Part shown: positions 1-5,563 of the stretch, in pieces | Position numbering within the stretch: position 1 is the stretch's first letter | Layout of the letters: each line of letters begins with the position of its first letter | Program-made: the position numbers and the translations under genes | Source of the DNA: Planctomycetaceae bacterium | GTDB taxonomy: Bacteria; Planctomycetota; Planctomycetia; Pirellulales; Pirellulaceae | Direction: 5' to 3' | DNA length: 5,563 nucleotides | NCBI GenBank assembly: GCA_005773145.1 | Contig: SXHS01000208.1 | Span: forward strand, 1-5,563 | The notes under the pieces: model-generated | What the model was told of the DNA's origin: nothing | Seen by the model: only the letters and a program-made list of their open reading frames with translations | Database searches by the model: none

Positions 1-138
1 TGCTGTGACGCCCATGTCCCGCAGGGGCTTCAGCACCCGCTCCATCGGCCGCGAGGACAAAGACGCATCGCCAATGAAGCGTGCAGACACGTCGTGCCCG
101 CCGACCAGCCCCATCATCAAGGGCTCAGTGCCGGCCTC
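1..138 (-). pseudogene. 5'-truncated EPSP synthase (AroA-like) fragment, cut by the left edge
   Basis: Read leftward, codons from about position 138 to 1 give a stretch that matches the middle of the N-terminal half of 3-phosphoshikimate 1-carboxyvinyltransferase, the shikimate-pathway enzyme joining PEP to shikimate-3-phosphate. Visible landmarks are LMMGL, then FIGDASLSSRPMERV, then LKPLRDMG. These correspond to the GDxSLxxRPMxRVxxPLxxMG block of class II (CP4/Bacillus/cyanobacterial type) enzymes. The roughly 90 residues that should come first, including the PGDKSxSHR substrate-binding motif, are absent. Upstream the same frame only runs through non-AroA-like sequence to the greA stop codon. 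The NSGTTxRL motif appears degraded to EAGTEPL, losing its arginine. No ribosome binding site or convincing start is visible. I infer a gene remnant, but the part beyond the edge is unseen, and an assembly junction is an alternative. Confidence 0.55.
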
Positions 139-180
139 CGCCAGATTTCGTGATACTGTAAATACGACGATAACGGGCGT

Positions 181-203
181 AAAATCCGCGAGCGCGCTCA
201 GGA
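181..203 (-). terminator. weak terminator-like hairpin downstream of greA
   Basis: On the minus strand, an interrupted hairpin (TCC-T-GAG, CGCG loop, CTC-GC-GGA) is followed directly by TTTT at 184-181, about 70 nt past the greA stop codon. The stem has an asymmetric internal loop and only six pairs, so this is a modest intrinsic terminator candidate. Its position, before the aroA-like fragment, fits the end of the greA transcript. Confidence 0.35.
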
Positions 204-270
204 CATACAGGCACAACTTAACTCGCGGCGACATCACGTAACGATCATATTGGGAGCGGTGAGGCAGCAC

Positions 271-750
271 TCAGCCGTCGTAGCGGATCTCGAGTATCTC
301 GAAGTTGATCACACCTTTGGGGACGGAAATTTTGACCTTGTCACCAATCTTAGCCCCCACGAGGCCTTGGCCGATCGGGCTGGTGACCATGATCTTGCCT
401 TGATCGTAGTCTTCCTCCCCGGCGCCGACCAACGTGAAGGTTTCCTCGTCGTCGATGTCCAAATCCTTCACCACGACGGTCGCCCCGAAGGCCACCTGAT
501 CCTTGGGCAACTTGGACGTGTCGATGATGGAGGCTCGACCGAGCTTGTCCTTGAGTTGGTTGATCTTGGCCTGGAGCATCCCCTGGGTCTCGCGAGCGCC
601 GTGGTATTCGGCGTTCTCACTCAAATCCCCCTCGTCACGCGCAGCCGCCACGCGTGCCGTGACTTTTGGCATTTCCGTCTGTTCCAGATATTCCAGTTCC
701 GCTTTGATCTTGCTGTAACCATCGCGGGTCATGGGAATACGATCCGACAT
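271..750 (-). CDS. greA: transcription elongation factor GreA
   Basis: GreA enters the secondary channel of backtracked RNA polymerase and stimulates cleavage of the nascent RNA 3' end, rescuing arrested complexes. The 159-residue product has the usual family length. Residues 1-75 form the antiparallel coiled coil. Its tip carries the signature RDEGDLSENAEYHGARE (38-54), with the two acidic catalytic-tip residues D42 and E45 present. Residues about 84-159 form the FKBP-like domain, with the C-terminal signature SPIGQGLVGAKIGDKV at 124-139. The ATG start at 750 has a GGAGG ribosome binding site at 765-761, 10 nt upstream. That site lies within the last codons of the zinc-ribbon gene, whose TAA ends only 6 nt before the greA start, so the two genes are very probably co-transcribed and translationally coupled. 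Nothing appears truncated, and the identification is secure. Confidence 0.97.
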   Translation of the reverse strand: MSDRIPMTRDGYSKIKAELEYLEQTEMPKVTARVAAARDEGDLSENAEYHGARETQGMLQAKINQLKDKLGRASIIDTSKLPKDQVAFGATVVVKDLDIDDEETFTLVGAGEEDYDQGKIMVTSPIGQGLVGAKIGDKVKISVPKGVINFEILEIRYDG

Positions 751-756
751 AATGAC

Positions 757-1476
757 TTACCCTCCGAATGGCCTAGTATCTTCCAATAGGTAGAGGATGC
801 GGCCACAGCTCTTACAAAATACCACTCGTCCCAGTTTTAGTTCGTTGATCGACTGAGGCGTGACGCGTTGATAACACCCCCCACAACAATCACCTTCCAA
901 GGCAGCGAGCGCTTCTTCTCCGCGTCCCTTAACGGCTCGATCGTAGTCCGCACGCGATTCCGCTGGCACATCGCGTTCCGTGGAAGAAAGCTCCGCCGAC
1001 AAACGCGCCACTTCCTGTTCCAAGGACTGTCGTTCCGAGGCCACCCGCTCTCTCTGTTTGTCGAGATCTTGCCGAGCCTGCACGAGGAGGCCCTCGATCT
1101 CTATGACCTTCTCTTTTTCGGCCGTGATCTTGTCCAACATTTCCAAGATCTCGTCGGAAAGCACACTATTGGCCTGTTCATCCGCGGCAATCTGCTCCAC
1201 CAAGGCTTGATACTCGCGATTGCTGCTGCACGCATTCAGTCGTCGCTGGGTGTCCGCGATATGTCCTTCTCGTTGTTTGAGCTGGACTTCCTTCTCATTG
1301 CAGAGCACGCGGGTCCGCATGGATCCTTCTTTGGCCACGCGCAATTCTTCCTCGCGTTTGGCGACATTAGCCTCGCCCGCCGCCACGATACGTGGCCCCT
1401 GCGCGAGTCGGCCGCGCAAGTCGGCCAACTGACGCAGGATACGATGGAGTTCTCGCAGCGTGACGATGATCGTCAT
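757..1476 (-). CDS. coiled-coil protein with C4 zinc ribbon (DUF164/CdsZ-like)
   Basis: The 239-residue product matches the zinc-ribbon family PF02591 (DUF164). Residues about 5-175 are almost entirely charged heptad-like helix, predicted to form a long antiparallel coiled-coil hairpin. They include the family motif around SSNREYQALVEQI (84-96). The C-terminus carries two CxxC pairs, C198/C201 and C221/C224, 19 residues apart, followed by GRILY, making a four-cysteine zinc site. Known members include Helicobacter HP0958, reported to bind RpoN and flaA mRNA, and chlamydial CdsZ; the role here is not established. The ATG at 1476 is chosen because GAGAGG lies 9 nt upstream and the protein begins like the family. 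The open frame continues to 1863, but that 129-residue extension is low in recognisable content, overlaps rpoD and spans a terminator. The gene overlaps the greA ribosome binding site and is probably co-expressed with greA. No signal peptide or membrane segment is visible. Confidence 0.85.
   Translation of the reverse strand: MTIIVTLRELHRILRQLADLRGRLAQGPRIVAAGEANVAKREEELRVAKEGSMRTRVLCNEKEVQLKQREGHIADTQRRLNACSSNREYQALVEQIAADEQANSVLSDEILEMLDKITAEKEKVIEIEGLLVQARQDLDKQRERVASERQSLEQEVARLSAELSSTERDVPAESRADYDRAVKGRGEEALAALEGDCCGGCYQRVTPQSINELKLGRVVFCKSCGRILYLLEDTRPFGG
761..765 (-). promoter_or_regulatory. greA ribosome binding site inside the upstream gene
   Basis: GGAGG on the minus strand, 10 nt before the greA ATG, is formed by the two final glycine codons (GGA GGG) of the zinc-ribbon protein. 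Ribosomes finishing that gene pass over this site just before the greA start, which suggests translational coupling. Confidence 0.7.
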
Positions 1477-1622
1477 GAACCAATGCCTCTCTGCCAAAAA
1501 TGGGGAAACGAGCCACCGCCGGACGGAGTGCCCCGCGACCTCGGACCGGCACAACCGGGCACGGCTAGGAAGCGTACCCGCTCGGCGGCCGGCCTCCATG
1601 TTACCGTGGGCGTCCGCGCACG
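1477..1622 (-). other. leader/promoter-bearing gap before the zinc-ribbon gene
   Basis: This stretch lies between the rpoD terminator and the start of the zinc-ribbon gene, so a promoter for the zinc-ribbon/greA unit is expected here. The only -10-like hexamer I can point to is TAACAT on the minus strand (1603-1598), which matches TATAAT at four positions and has no good -35 partner. I see no convincing riboswitch, small gene or repeat. The GAGAGG ribosome binding site sits 9 nt before the ATG. Confidence 0.3.
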
Positions 1623-1658
1623 AAAAGGCCGCAGAGGTCAGCCAGGACCCCTGCGGCC
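1623..1658 (-). terminator. strong intrinsic terminator after rpoD
   Basis: On the minus strand, GGCCGCAGGGGTC (1658-1646) pairs with GACCTCTGCGGCC (1639-1627) across a 6-nt loop. This gives 13 continuous base pairs in RNA, with one G-U wobble. TTTT follows at once at 1626-1623. It lies about 110 nt past the rpoD stop codon and about 147 nt before the zinc-ribbon start. The T-tract is on the minus-strand side only, so it terminates leftward transcription from dnaG-rpoD. Confidence 0.8.
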
Positions 1659-1755
1659 GTCGAGCGATTGACTCGCCCCTCACGCCGTGACGCGCGACCC
1701 CCGGACCTAGAGGTCTCTGCAGTGAAGCGGGCATCGGTTGCACCGGAACATCCCG

Positions 1756-1780
1756 GCGGCCGGCCGGGTTAACCGGCCGC
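1756..1780 (-). repeat. GC-rich hairpin over the rpoD stop codon
   Basis: CGGCCGG (1761-1767) and CCGGCCG (1773-1779) form a perfect 7-bp stem with the 5-nt loop GTTAA. The rpoD TAA codon lies in and beside the loop. A second register pairs 1756-1763 with 1773-1780 over 8 bp. No T-run follows, so alone it is not a typical intrinsic terminator. It could protect the mRNA 3' end or simply reflect GC-rich sequence. Confidence 0.4.
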
Positions 1781-3484
1781 GCTGCGCAGAAATCCTTCCA
1801 AGTGCTTAGCACGGACCGGATTCTGCAACTTACTGACGGCTTTCGCTTCAATTTGCCGCACACGCTCGCGAGTGACCTTGAAGATGCGTCCGACCTCTTC
1901 GAGCGTGTAGGTGTAACCGTCCCCCAATCCGTAGCGAAGACGAATGATTTCCCGCTCGCGGTAGGTCAACGTCTTGAGGAGCCGTTCGATTTTTTCCCGC
2001 AGGACCCCCACATTGGCGTTCTTCATGGGGTCATCGCTGCTACGATCCTCGACGAATTCACCAAACGAGCAATCATCGCCATCCCCGACCGGCCGGTCCA
2101 GGCTGACCGGATGCCGTCCGATATCGAGTACGCGACGTACCTCTTCCAACGGCAGATCGGCGCGCCGGGCGATTTCCTCGGCCGTTGGCTCGCGGCGCGT
2201 TTCCTGGAGGAGCGTTTTCTGAATTTTACGCAACTTGGAGAGAACGTCGATCATGTGAACTGGAATGCGAATGGTCCTCGCTTGATCGGCGATGGCCCGC
2301 GTGATGGCCTGTCGAATCCACCAGGTTGCATACGTGGAGAACTTGAAGCCGCGTCGGTACTCGTATTTATCAACCGCTCGCATCAATCCGGTGTTTCCCT
2401 CTTGGATCAGATCCAGGAAACTCAAGCCGCGGTTCCGGTACTTCTTGGCGATGGAGACAACCAGCCGCAGGTTTCCGCTGGACAACTGGCGTTTGACCGA
2501 TTCGTACAAACGATACTCAAGTCGCAGGCGTTCGCAGCGACGACGCAAGCTGCGGGGACTCTCCTGTGTCATCACGAGCAGGTCGCGCAGATCACGCCGC
2601 AAGTTGGCCGTCTCTTCCTTGCTTGCACCGGTCGATTTAAGCCAGTTCAATCGGTCCAGAGTATTCTCCATCCGAGTGAGGTGCTGCTCGCATTGCTTCA
2701 TCAACGGCTGGATGCGGCGCGTCCGCAGGCTCATCTCTTCCACTAACTGCAAACACTTTCGACGTCGGCGCAAGAAACGCTGGCGAATCTCGCCACGTTC
2801 GCGGGGAGACGTTGATTTGCGAATCAACCGTTGATAGTCACAGCGATTCTCTTCCAGGATATGTTCCAAGCTGCGCAGGTTGTGCGGCATGCGAGCCAGG
2901 ATTTGTTCCTTGGTCAGTCGCTCCGTCAAGGAGACCTTGATGGTACGATCAAAGGGGAGTTCCGTTCGATGGACCTTGGCCAAAACATCCACCGTGGCCC
3001 GCATGGCAAAATGGCAACTGAGCATCGTGCGACGAAACCGCTTGCGCGTCACCTCGATCTTCTTGGCCAAAGAAATTTCCTCGCTACGAGACAGCAGCGG
3101 GATATTGGCCATCTGCGACAAGTACATGCGAATCGGGTCATCGCTGGGCTTTGGAGCATCCTCGGTCGTTCCCGGTGCAATGCGCAGTCCGGACGTCAAG
3201 GAAGCTTGATTCTCGGGCGAGTCAACTGCCACAGGCGGTGTCTCGACCAACTCGATGCCCTGCTCATCCAGGGCCATGAGAAGATTGTCCAACTTCTCGG
3301 GATTCACATCCTCGTCGGGTAGATAGGCATTGACCTCGTCGTAGGTGAGGTACTTTTGTTGCTTGCCTTTTTCGATCAAAGCCTGCAGCTGAACGTCAAC
3401 GTGATGGGTCGAAGAAAACACGATGCGTGATCCTCCCGCGCTTACCCGCGCGTCAAAGGAGATCGTTTCCTCGGCGAAGTCCAC
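1769..3484 (-). CDS. rpoD: primary RNA polymerase sigma factor RpoD (sigma-70 family)
   Basis: This is the housekeeping sigma subunit that directs RNA polymerase to -35/-10 promoters. In the 571-residue frame, region 1.1 is at about 31-80 (EKGKQQKYLTYDEVNAYLPDED). Region 1.2 is at about 115-147 (DDPIRMYLSQM). Region 2 is at about 335-405, including the -10-binding block GFKFSTYATWWIRQAITRAI (379-398). Region 3 is at about 412-490. Region 4 is at about 494-570, with the -35-reading helix-turn-helix at about 526-546 (TLEEVGRIFKVTRERVRQIEA). Between 1.2 and 2 lies a roughly 180-residue basic, helical segment, including RFLRRRRK, typical of planctomycete RpoD. The outer GTG at 3484 has GAGG 6 nt upstream. 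A second GTG at 3421 has a better GGAGG 10 nt upstream and would give 550 residues starting just before region 1.1; either is possible. It follows dnaG by 50 nt, probably as one transcript, and ends before a strong terminator. Confidence 0.96.
   Translation of the reverse strand: MDFAEETISFDARVSAGGSRIVFSSTHHVDVQLQALIEKGKQQKYLTYDEVNAYLPDEDVNPEKLDNLLMALDEQGIELVETPPVAVDSPENQASLTSGLRIAPGTTEDAPKPSDDPIRMYLSQMANIPLLSRSEEISLAKKIEVTRKRFRRTMLSCHFAMRATVDVLAKVHRTELPFDRTIKVSLTERLTKEQILARMPHNLRSLEHILEENRCDYQRLIRKSTSPRERGEIRQRFLRRRRKCLQLVEEMSLRTRRIQPLMKQCEQHLTRMENTLDRLNWLKSTGASKEETANLRRDLRDLLVMTQESPRSLRRRCERLRLEYRLYESVKRQLSSGNLRLVVSIAKKYRNRGLSFLDLIQEGNTGLMRAVDKYEYRRGFKFSTYATWWIRQAITRAIADQARTIRIPVHMIDVLSKLRKIQKTLLQETRREPTAEEIARRADLPLEEVRRVLDIGRHPVSLDRPVGDGDDCSFGEFVEDRSSDDPMKNANVGVLREKIERLLKTLTYREREIIRLRYGLGDGYTYTLEEVGRIFKVTRERVRQIEAKAVSKLQNPVRAKHLEGFLRSAAG
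3432..3436 (-). promoter_or_regulatory. candidate ribosome binding site for an internal rpoD start
   Basis: GGAGG on the minus strand lies 10 nt before an in-frame GTG at 3421-3419. It is a stronger match than the GAGG preceding the outer GTG at 3484, and the spacing equals that seen for greA. A small CGCGC/GCGCG stem with a 6-nt loop sits just upstream. If used, RpoD loses the first 21 residues of the longest frame, none of which I recognise as conserved. Confidence 0.45.
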
Positions 3485-3499
3485 CGCCCCCCCTCATGC

Positions 3500-3540
3500 G
3501 GGTAGGTGAACATGCACCGATCGGTCACGGCGGACTACCC
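3500..3540 (-). repeat. inverted repeat spanning the dnaG-rpoD junction
   Basis: GGGTAG (3500-3505) and CTACCC (3535-3540) are perfect 6-nt inverted arms. The second includes the dnaG stop codon. Between them is the 10-bp palindrome ACCGATCGGT (3516-3525). The stems are short and no T-run follows, so I do not call a terminator. A protein-binding site or mRNA processing structure is possible but unproven. Confidence 0.3.
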
Positions 3541-5388
3541 ATCCGTGGGTGCCGAAATACCGTGCCGCTTTCGCAAGCGTTGGAAATGCTGCTGTAGGAT
3601 TGCCAACTCTTGCTGCTCGCTCAGGTGGTCCTGATCCAATTCCGCCAGACGGTGGCGGCGTTGTTCGAGTTCGCGCCGTTGAGCAATACCGTCGAGGAGA
3701 TCATGGCAACGCATCTCCAGATCGGCAGTACCCTTCGAACGGGCCTCTTCGTCCATTCGGACTAACAACAGTTTGTGCGATGCGTCGTCGATCGCCAATA
3801 GCAATTGTTCGAAATCGAGCGATTCGTGACGGTGATGCCGCTCCCGACAGATTTGATATATGGCGATCACGGCCGGATCGATCAAATCGTCCAGCTCAAG
3901 GGCCTCCGCGATCGGGCCGAACCGGCTGGGATCCAATAGCAGGATCTCGAGCAATTCGGATTCGAAGGGGCTCAGACGTTCGGCGGAAGCCCCAGCAGAC
4001 GTGGCGGTGGAAACCATCGGTGTACGGCGGGACGTCGCCGCCATCGATCCACGACGCATCGCGGCGAACCGTCCACGAACTTCCGTGTCCTCCAAATGAA
4101 ACATGCGTGCCAGACGGGCCAACAACTGCTGTTGTCGTATCTTACGCACCCCCCCGTCCGCATCATCCACTCGCGGCGCCCGCGCCATGATGCGCAAGAG
4201 CTCTTCCAGCGCCTGTTGGGAACGATGTGTGTCGCGCAGCAGATCCACACCAACGGTCAACAGCTGAATCTTGTGCTCCAACGCGTCCACGGACGCGTCC
4301 AACAAACCTTGAAATGCCTCCGCACCGCGCTGCAAGATGAAATCACAGGGATCGAGCTGGTCGGGAATCGTCACGATCCGCAAGTCCATCGGCTGACCGA
4401 CAAATAGTTCCAATATTTCACTGGCGCGACGTCGACCGGCCTCATCGCCATCCAAGACCAGAATCACGCGATCGGCACCCAGTCGGCGCAACAGCTGAAT
4501 ATGACGTGGGCCGAGCGCGGTCCCCAATACGGCCGCCACGTTTAGCAGGCCAAACTGCCAAGCAATTACCGCATCCGTATAGCCTTCCACCACCACCAGC
4601 TGCTTCTGGCGGGCCAGCGTGTCACGGACCACGTCCAATCCGTACAACAGGTCGCTCTTGGAAAATAGCCGCGTTTCGGGCGAATTGATGTACTTGGCGG
4701 GCTGATCGGCGGAGAGTTCCGGGAGAATACGCCCCCCTAACGCCACGGGGCGCCGCTGCGCGTCGCGGATGGGAAAGAGCACGCGTCCCTTGAAGCGATC
4801 GTAACAGCGACCACTCTGCGGACTACGGGCTACCAGCCCGACTCCCTCCAATACGGACTCCGAATAAGGGGTACTGCGTGCCCGATCCAACAACCACTGC
4901 CATTGGTCGGGTGCAAACCCCAAGCGATATTGGTGAATGCTCTCGAGCGAGATGCCGCGTTCCGTCAGGTAGCCGCGCGCCGACTCGGCTAAGGGGGACT
5001 GCAACAGACATTCGTGAAATTGCTGTTCGGCCCAAGCCATGGCCGAGTAGAGCGTTTGCTTCTCAGCCCCGCCGGCCGCCGGGCCGCCGGAGGTCTGCAA
5101 CTGTATCCCGGCTTGCTCGGCCAATATCTGCAGCGCCTCGCGAAACTCAACCCGTTCGCGTTGCATCACGAAACTAAAAATATCACCGCCAACGTTGCAC
5201 ACCCAACACTTCCAAGTCTGTCGCTCGGGATTGACTTGCAGACTGGGACGTGAATCGTCATGCCAAGGACAGAGACCGACAAACTGCCGACCTTGGCGGC
5301 GCAGATCGATATGCTTGCCAACCAGATCGACAATGTCGACCGATTGTTGGATCTGCTCTTTGATTTCCTGCGCCGACGCTCGAGACAC
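3535..5388 (-). CDS. dnaG: DNA primase DnaG
   Basis: DnaG synthesises the short RNA primers used for replication, normally recruited by the DnaB helicase. The frame is 617 residues from the GTG at 5388. An N-terminal CHC2 zinc-binding domain has C40, H43, C61 and C64 (CPWH, 17 residues, CWVC). The RNA-polymerase domain has its basic block YDRFKGRVLFPIRDAQ (196-211) and the KYINSPETRLF motif (232-242). The TOPRIM core at about 263-342 carries the catalytic E268 (VVEGYTD) and the DxD metal-binding pair D313/D315 (LDGDEAG). A low-complexity Ala/Ser/Thr linker at about 448-470 leads to a helical C-terminal domain expected to bind the helicase. The start at 5388 is preferred because AGGAG lies 6 nt upstream; the frame opens 8 codons earlier at a GTG (5412) without a good site. 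All key residues are intact. A strong promoter lies directly upstream, and rpoD follows, as in the macromolecular-synthesis operon of other bacteria. Confidence 0.97.
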   Translation of the reverse strand: MSRASAQEIKEQIQQSVDIVDLVGKHIDLRRQGRQFVGLCPWHDDSRPSLQVNPERQTWKCWVCNVGGDIFSFVMQRERVEFREALQILAEQAGIQLQTSGGPAAGGAEKQTLYSAMAWAEQQFHECLLQSPLAESARGYLTERGISLESIHQYRLGFAPDQWQWLLDRARSTPYSESVLEGVGLVARSPQSGRCYDRFKGRVLFPIRDAQRRPVALGGRILPELSADQPAKYINSPETRLFSKSDLLYGLDVVRDTLARQKQLVVVEGYTDAVIAWQFGLLNVAAVLGTALGPRHIQLLRRLGADRVILVLDGDEAGRRRASEILELFVGQPMDLRIVTIPDQLDPCDFILQRGAEAFQGLLDASVDALEHKIQLLTVGVDLLRDTHRSQQALEELLRIMARAPRVDDADGGVRKIRQQQLLARLARMFHLEDTEVRGRFAAMRRGSMAATSRRTPMVSTATSAGASAERLSPFESELLEILLLDPSRFGPIAEALELDDLIDPAVIAIYQICRERHHRHESLDFEQLLLAIDDASHKLLLVRMDEEARSKGTADLEMRCHDLLDGIAQRRELEQRRHRLAELDQDHLSEQQELAILQQHFQRLRKRHGISAPTDG

Positions 5389-5394
5389 CGCAGA

Positions 5395-5399
5395 CTCCT
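5395..5399 (-). promoter_or_regulatory. dnaG ribosome binding site
   Basis: AGGAG on the minus strand is followed by a 6-nt spacer (TCTGCG) and the GTG at 5388-5386. This match decides the start in favour of 5388 over the upstream in-frame GTG at 5412. Confidence 0.65.
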
Positions 5400-5421
5400 G
5401 TCCATTACCCACGCATCATTG

Positions 5422-5442
5422 CGTTTGGCCCCCCGGCCAACG
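5422..5442 (-). other. hairpin in the dnaG 5' leader
   Basis: On the minus strand, CGTTGGCC and GGCCAAACG pair across a GGGG loop: six perfect pairs (TTGGCC/GGCCAA), extended to eight with a one-base bulge. It lies about 23 nt before the ribosome binding site in a leader of roughly 110 nt. No T-run follows, so it is not a standard terminator. It may shape translation or stability of the transcript. Confidence 0.4.
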
Positions 5443-5504
5443 GACGGTCACCCGAACCAAAACCGGATGAACCTTGGGACGGTCGCGTGCGAACACGGGC
5501 TGAA

Positions 5505-5533
5505 ATTATAACCATGTGGCACCGCTCGGTCAA
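5505..5533 (-). promoter_or_regulatory. near-consensus sigma-70 promoter for dnaG-rpoD
   Basis: On the minus strand, TTGACC (5533-5528, five of six matches to the -35 consensus) is separated by exactly 17 nt from a perfect TATAAT (5510-5505). Transcription would begin near 5498, giving a leader of about 110 nt before the dnaG GTG. The primary sigma factor that reads such promoters is encoded in the same transcript, so rpoD expression is probably self-dependent. Confidence 0.8.
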
Positions 5534-5549
5534 CCTTACGAAACCGAGC
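5524..5549 (-). promoter_or_regulatory. inverted repeat overlapping the dnaG -35 box (operator candidate)
   Basis: GCTCGGT (5524-5530) and ACCGAGC (5543-5549) are perfect 7-nt inverted arms separated by 12 nt, placing their centres 19 nt apart, near two turns of the helix. The inner arm overlaps the TTGACC -35 element, so a bound dimer could block or modulate the promoter. It does not match the E. coli LexA box (CTGT, 8 nt, ACAG). It could instead be a leftover hairpin from an upstream gene, but the loop is long and no T-run follows. Confidence 0.4.
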
Positions 5550-5563
5550 AGGCAGGATGCCAA

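Noticed and set aside
5..241. Plus-strand open frame of 78 codons at the left edge
   Set aside because: The opposite strand gives recognisable AroA motifs over the same bases, while this frame matches nothing I know.
250..789. Plus-strand open frame of 179 codons
   Set aside because: It is the antisense shadow of greA, which has both GreA signatures and an intact catalytic tip.
1477..1863. Upstream extension of the zinc-ribbon frame to an ATG at 1863 (368 residues)
   Set aside because: The extra 129 residues overlap the end of rpoD, span a strong terminator, look like translated GC-rich non-coding sequence and resemble no domain; the ATG at 1476 has a proper ribosome binding site.
1802..2746. 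Long plus-strand open frame of 314 codons
   Set aside because: It lies antisense to rpoD, whose conserved sigma regions explain the sequence; the translation has no recognisable domain.
3549..4190. Plus-strand open frame of 213 codons
   Set aside because: It is antisense to the C-terminal half of dnaG and its Arg/Pro-rich translation is typical of a GC-rich shadow frame.
5166..5405. Minus-strand 79-codon frame starting at an ATG overlapping the dnaG start
   Set aside because: It is a shifted frame over the conserved DnaG zinc-finger coding region, with no ribosome binding site of its own and no recognisable domain.
5524..5549. Inverted repeat read as an intrinsic terminator of a gene to the right
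   Set aside because: Only 7 bp with a 12-nt loop and no T-run on either strand; overlap with the -35 box makes an operator more plausible.

Overview
The window holds a conserved information-processing cluster, with all genes on the minus strand. Read in the direction of transcription (high to low coordinates) it contains DNA primase (dnaG), the primary sigma factor (rpoD), a coiled-coil/C4 zinc-ribbon protein (DUF164/CdsZ-like family) and the transcript cleavage factor greA. Past greA, at the left edge, is a 5'-truncated piece of an aroA-type (EPSP synthase) reading frame. Plus-strand open frames look like shadows of these genes.

The organism is most likely a planctomycete, probably Pirellulaceae-like. 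The main reason is RpoD. It has a long Arg-rich segment between regions 1.2 and 2, and a region 4 reading GLGDGYTYTLEEVGRIFKVT, both of which I recall as typical of planctomycete primary sigma factors. The DNA is moderately GC-rich, and GTG starts are used for dnaG and rpoD. This assignment rests on recalled family features, not on a database search.

Layout: 5563-5389 is the dnaG control region. It has a near-consensus sigma-70-type promoter (TTGACC, 17 nt, TATAAT), an inverted repeat overlapping the -35 box, a leader hairpin and a good ribosome binding site. 5388-3535 is dnaG. 3534-3485 is a short junction with palindromes. 3484-1769 is rpoD, with a possible later start at 3421. 1768-1477 is a 292-nt gap carrying a strong intrinsic terminator that separates dnaG-rpoD from the next unit. 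1476-757 is the zinc-ribbon gene. 750-271 is greA, whose ribosome binding site lies inside the last codons of the gene before it. 270-139 is a spacer with a weak terminator-like hairpin. 138-1 is the aroA-like fragment, running off the edge.

Functionally, dnaG-rpoD resembles the dnaG-rpoD part of the macromolecular-synthesis operon of other bacteria, coupling replication priming to the housekeeping sigma factor. The zinc-ribbon protein and GreA form a second, tightly coupled unit with a transcription theme. I see no defence system, mobile element, CRISPR array or RNA gene. The points most worth a second look are the aroA fragment, the RpoD insert, the zinc-ribbon protein next to greA, and the operator-like repeat at the dnaG promoter.
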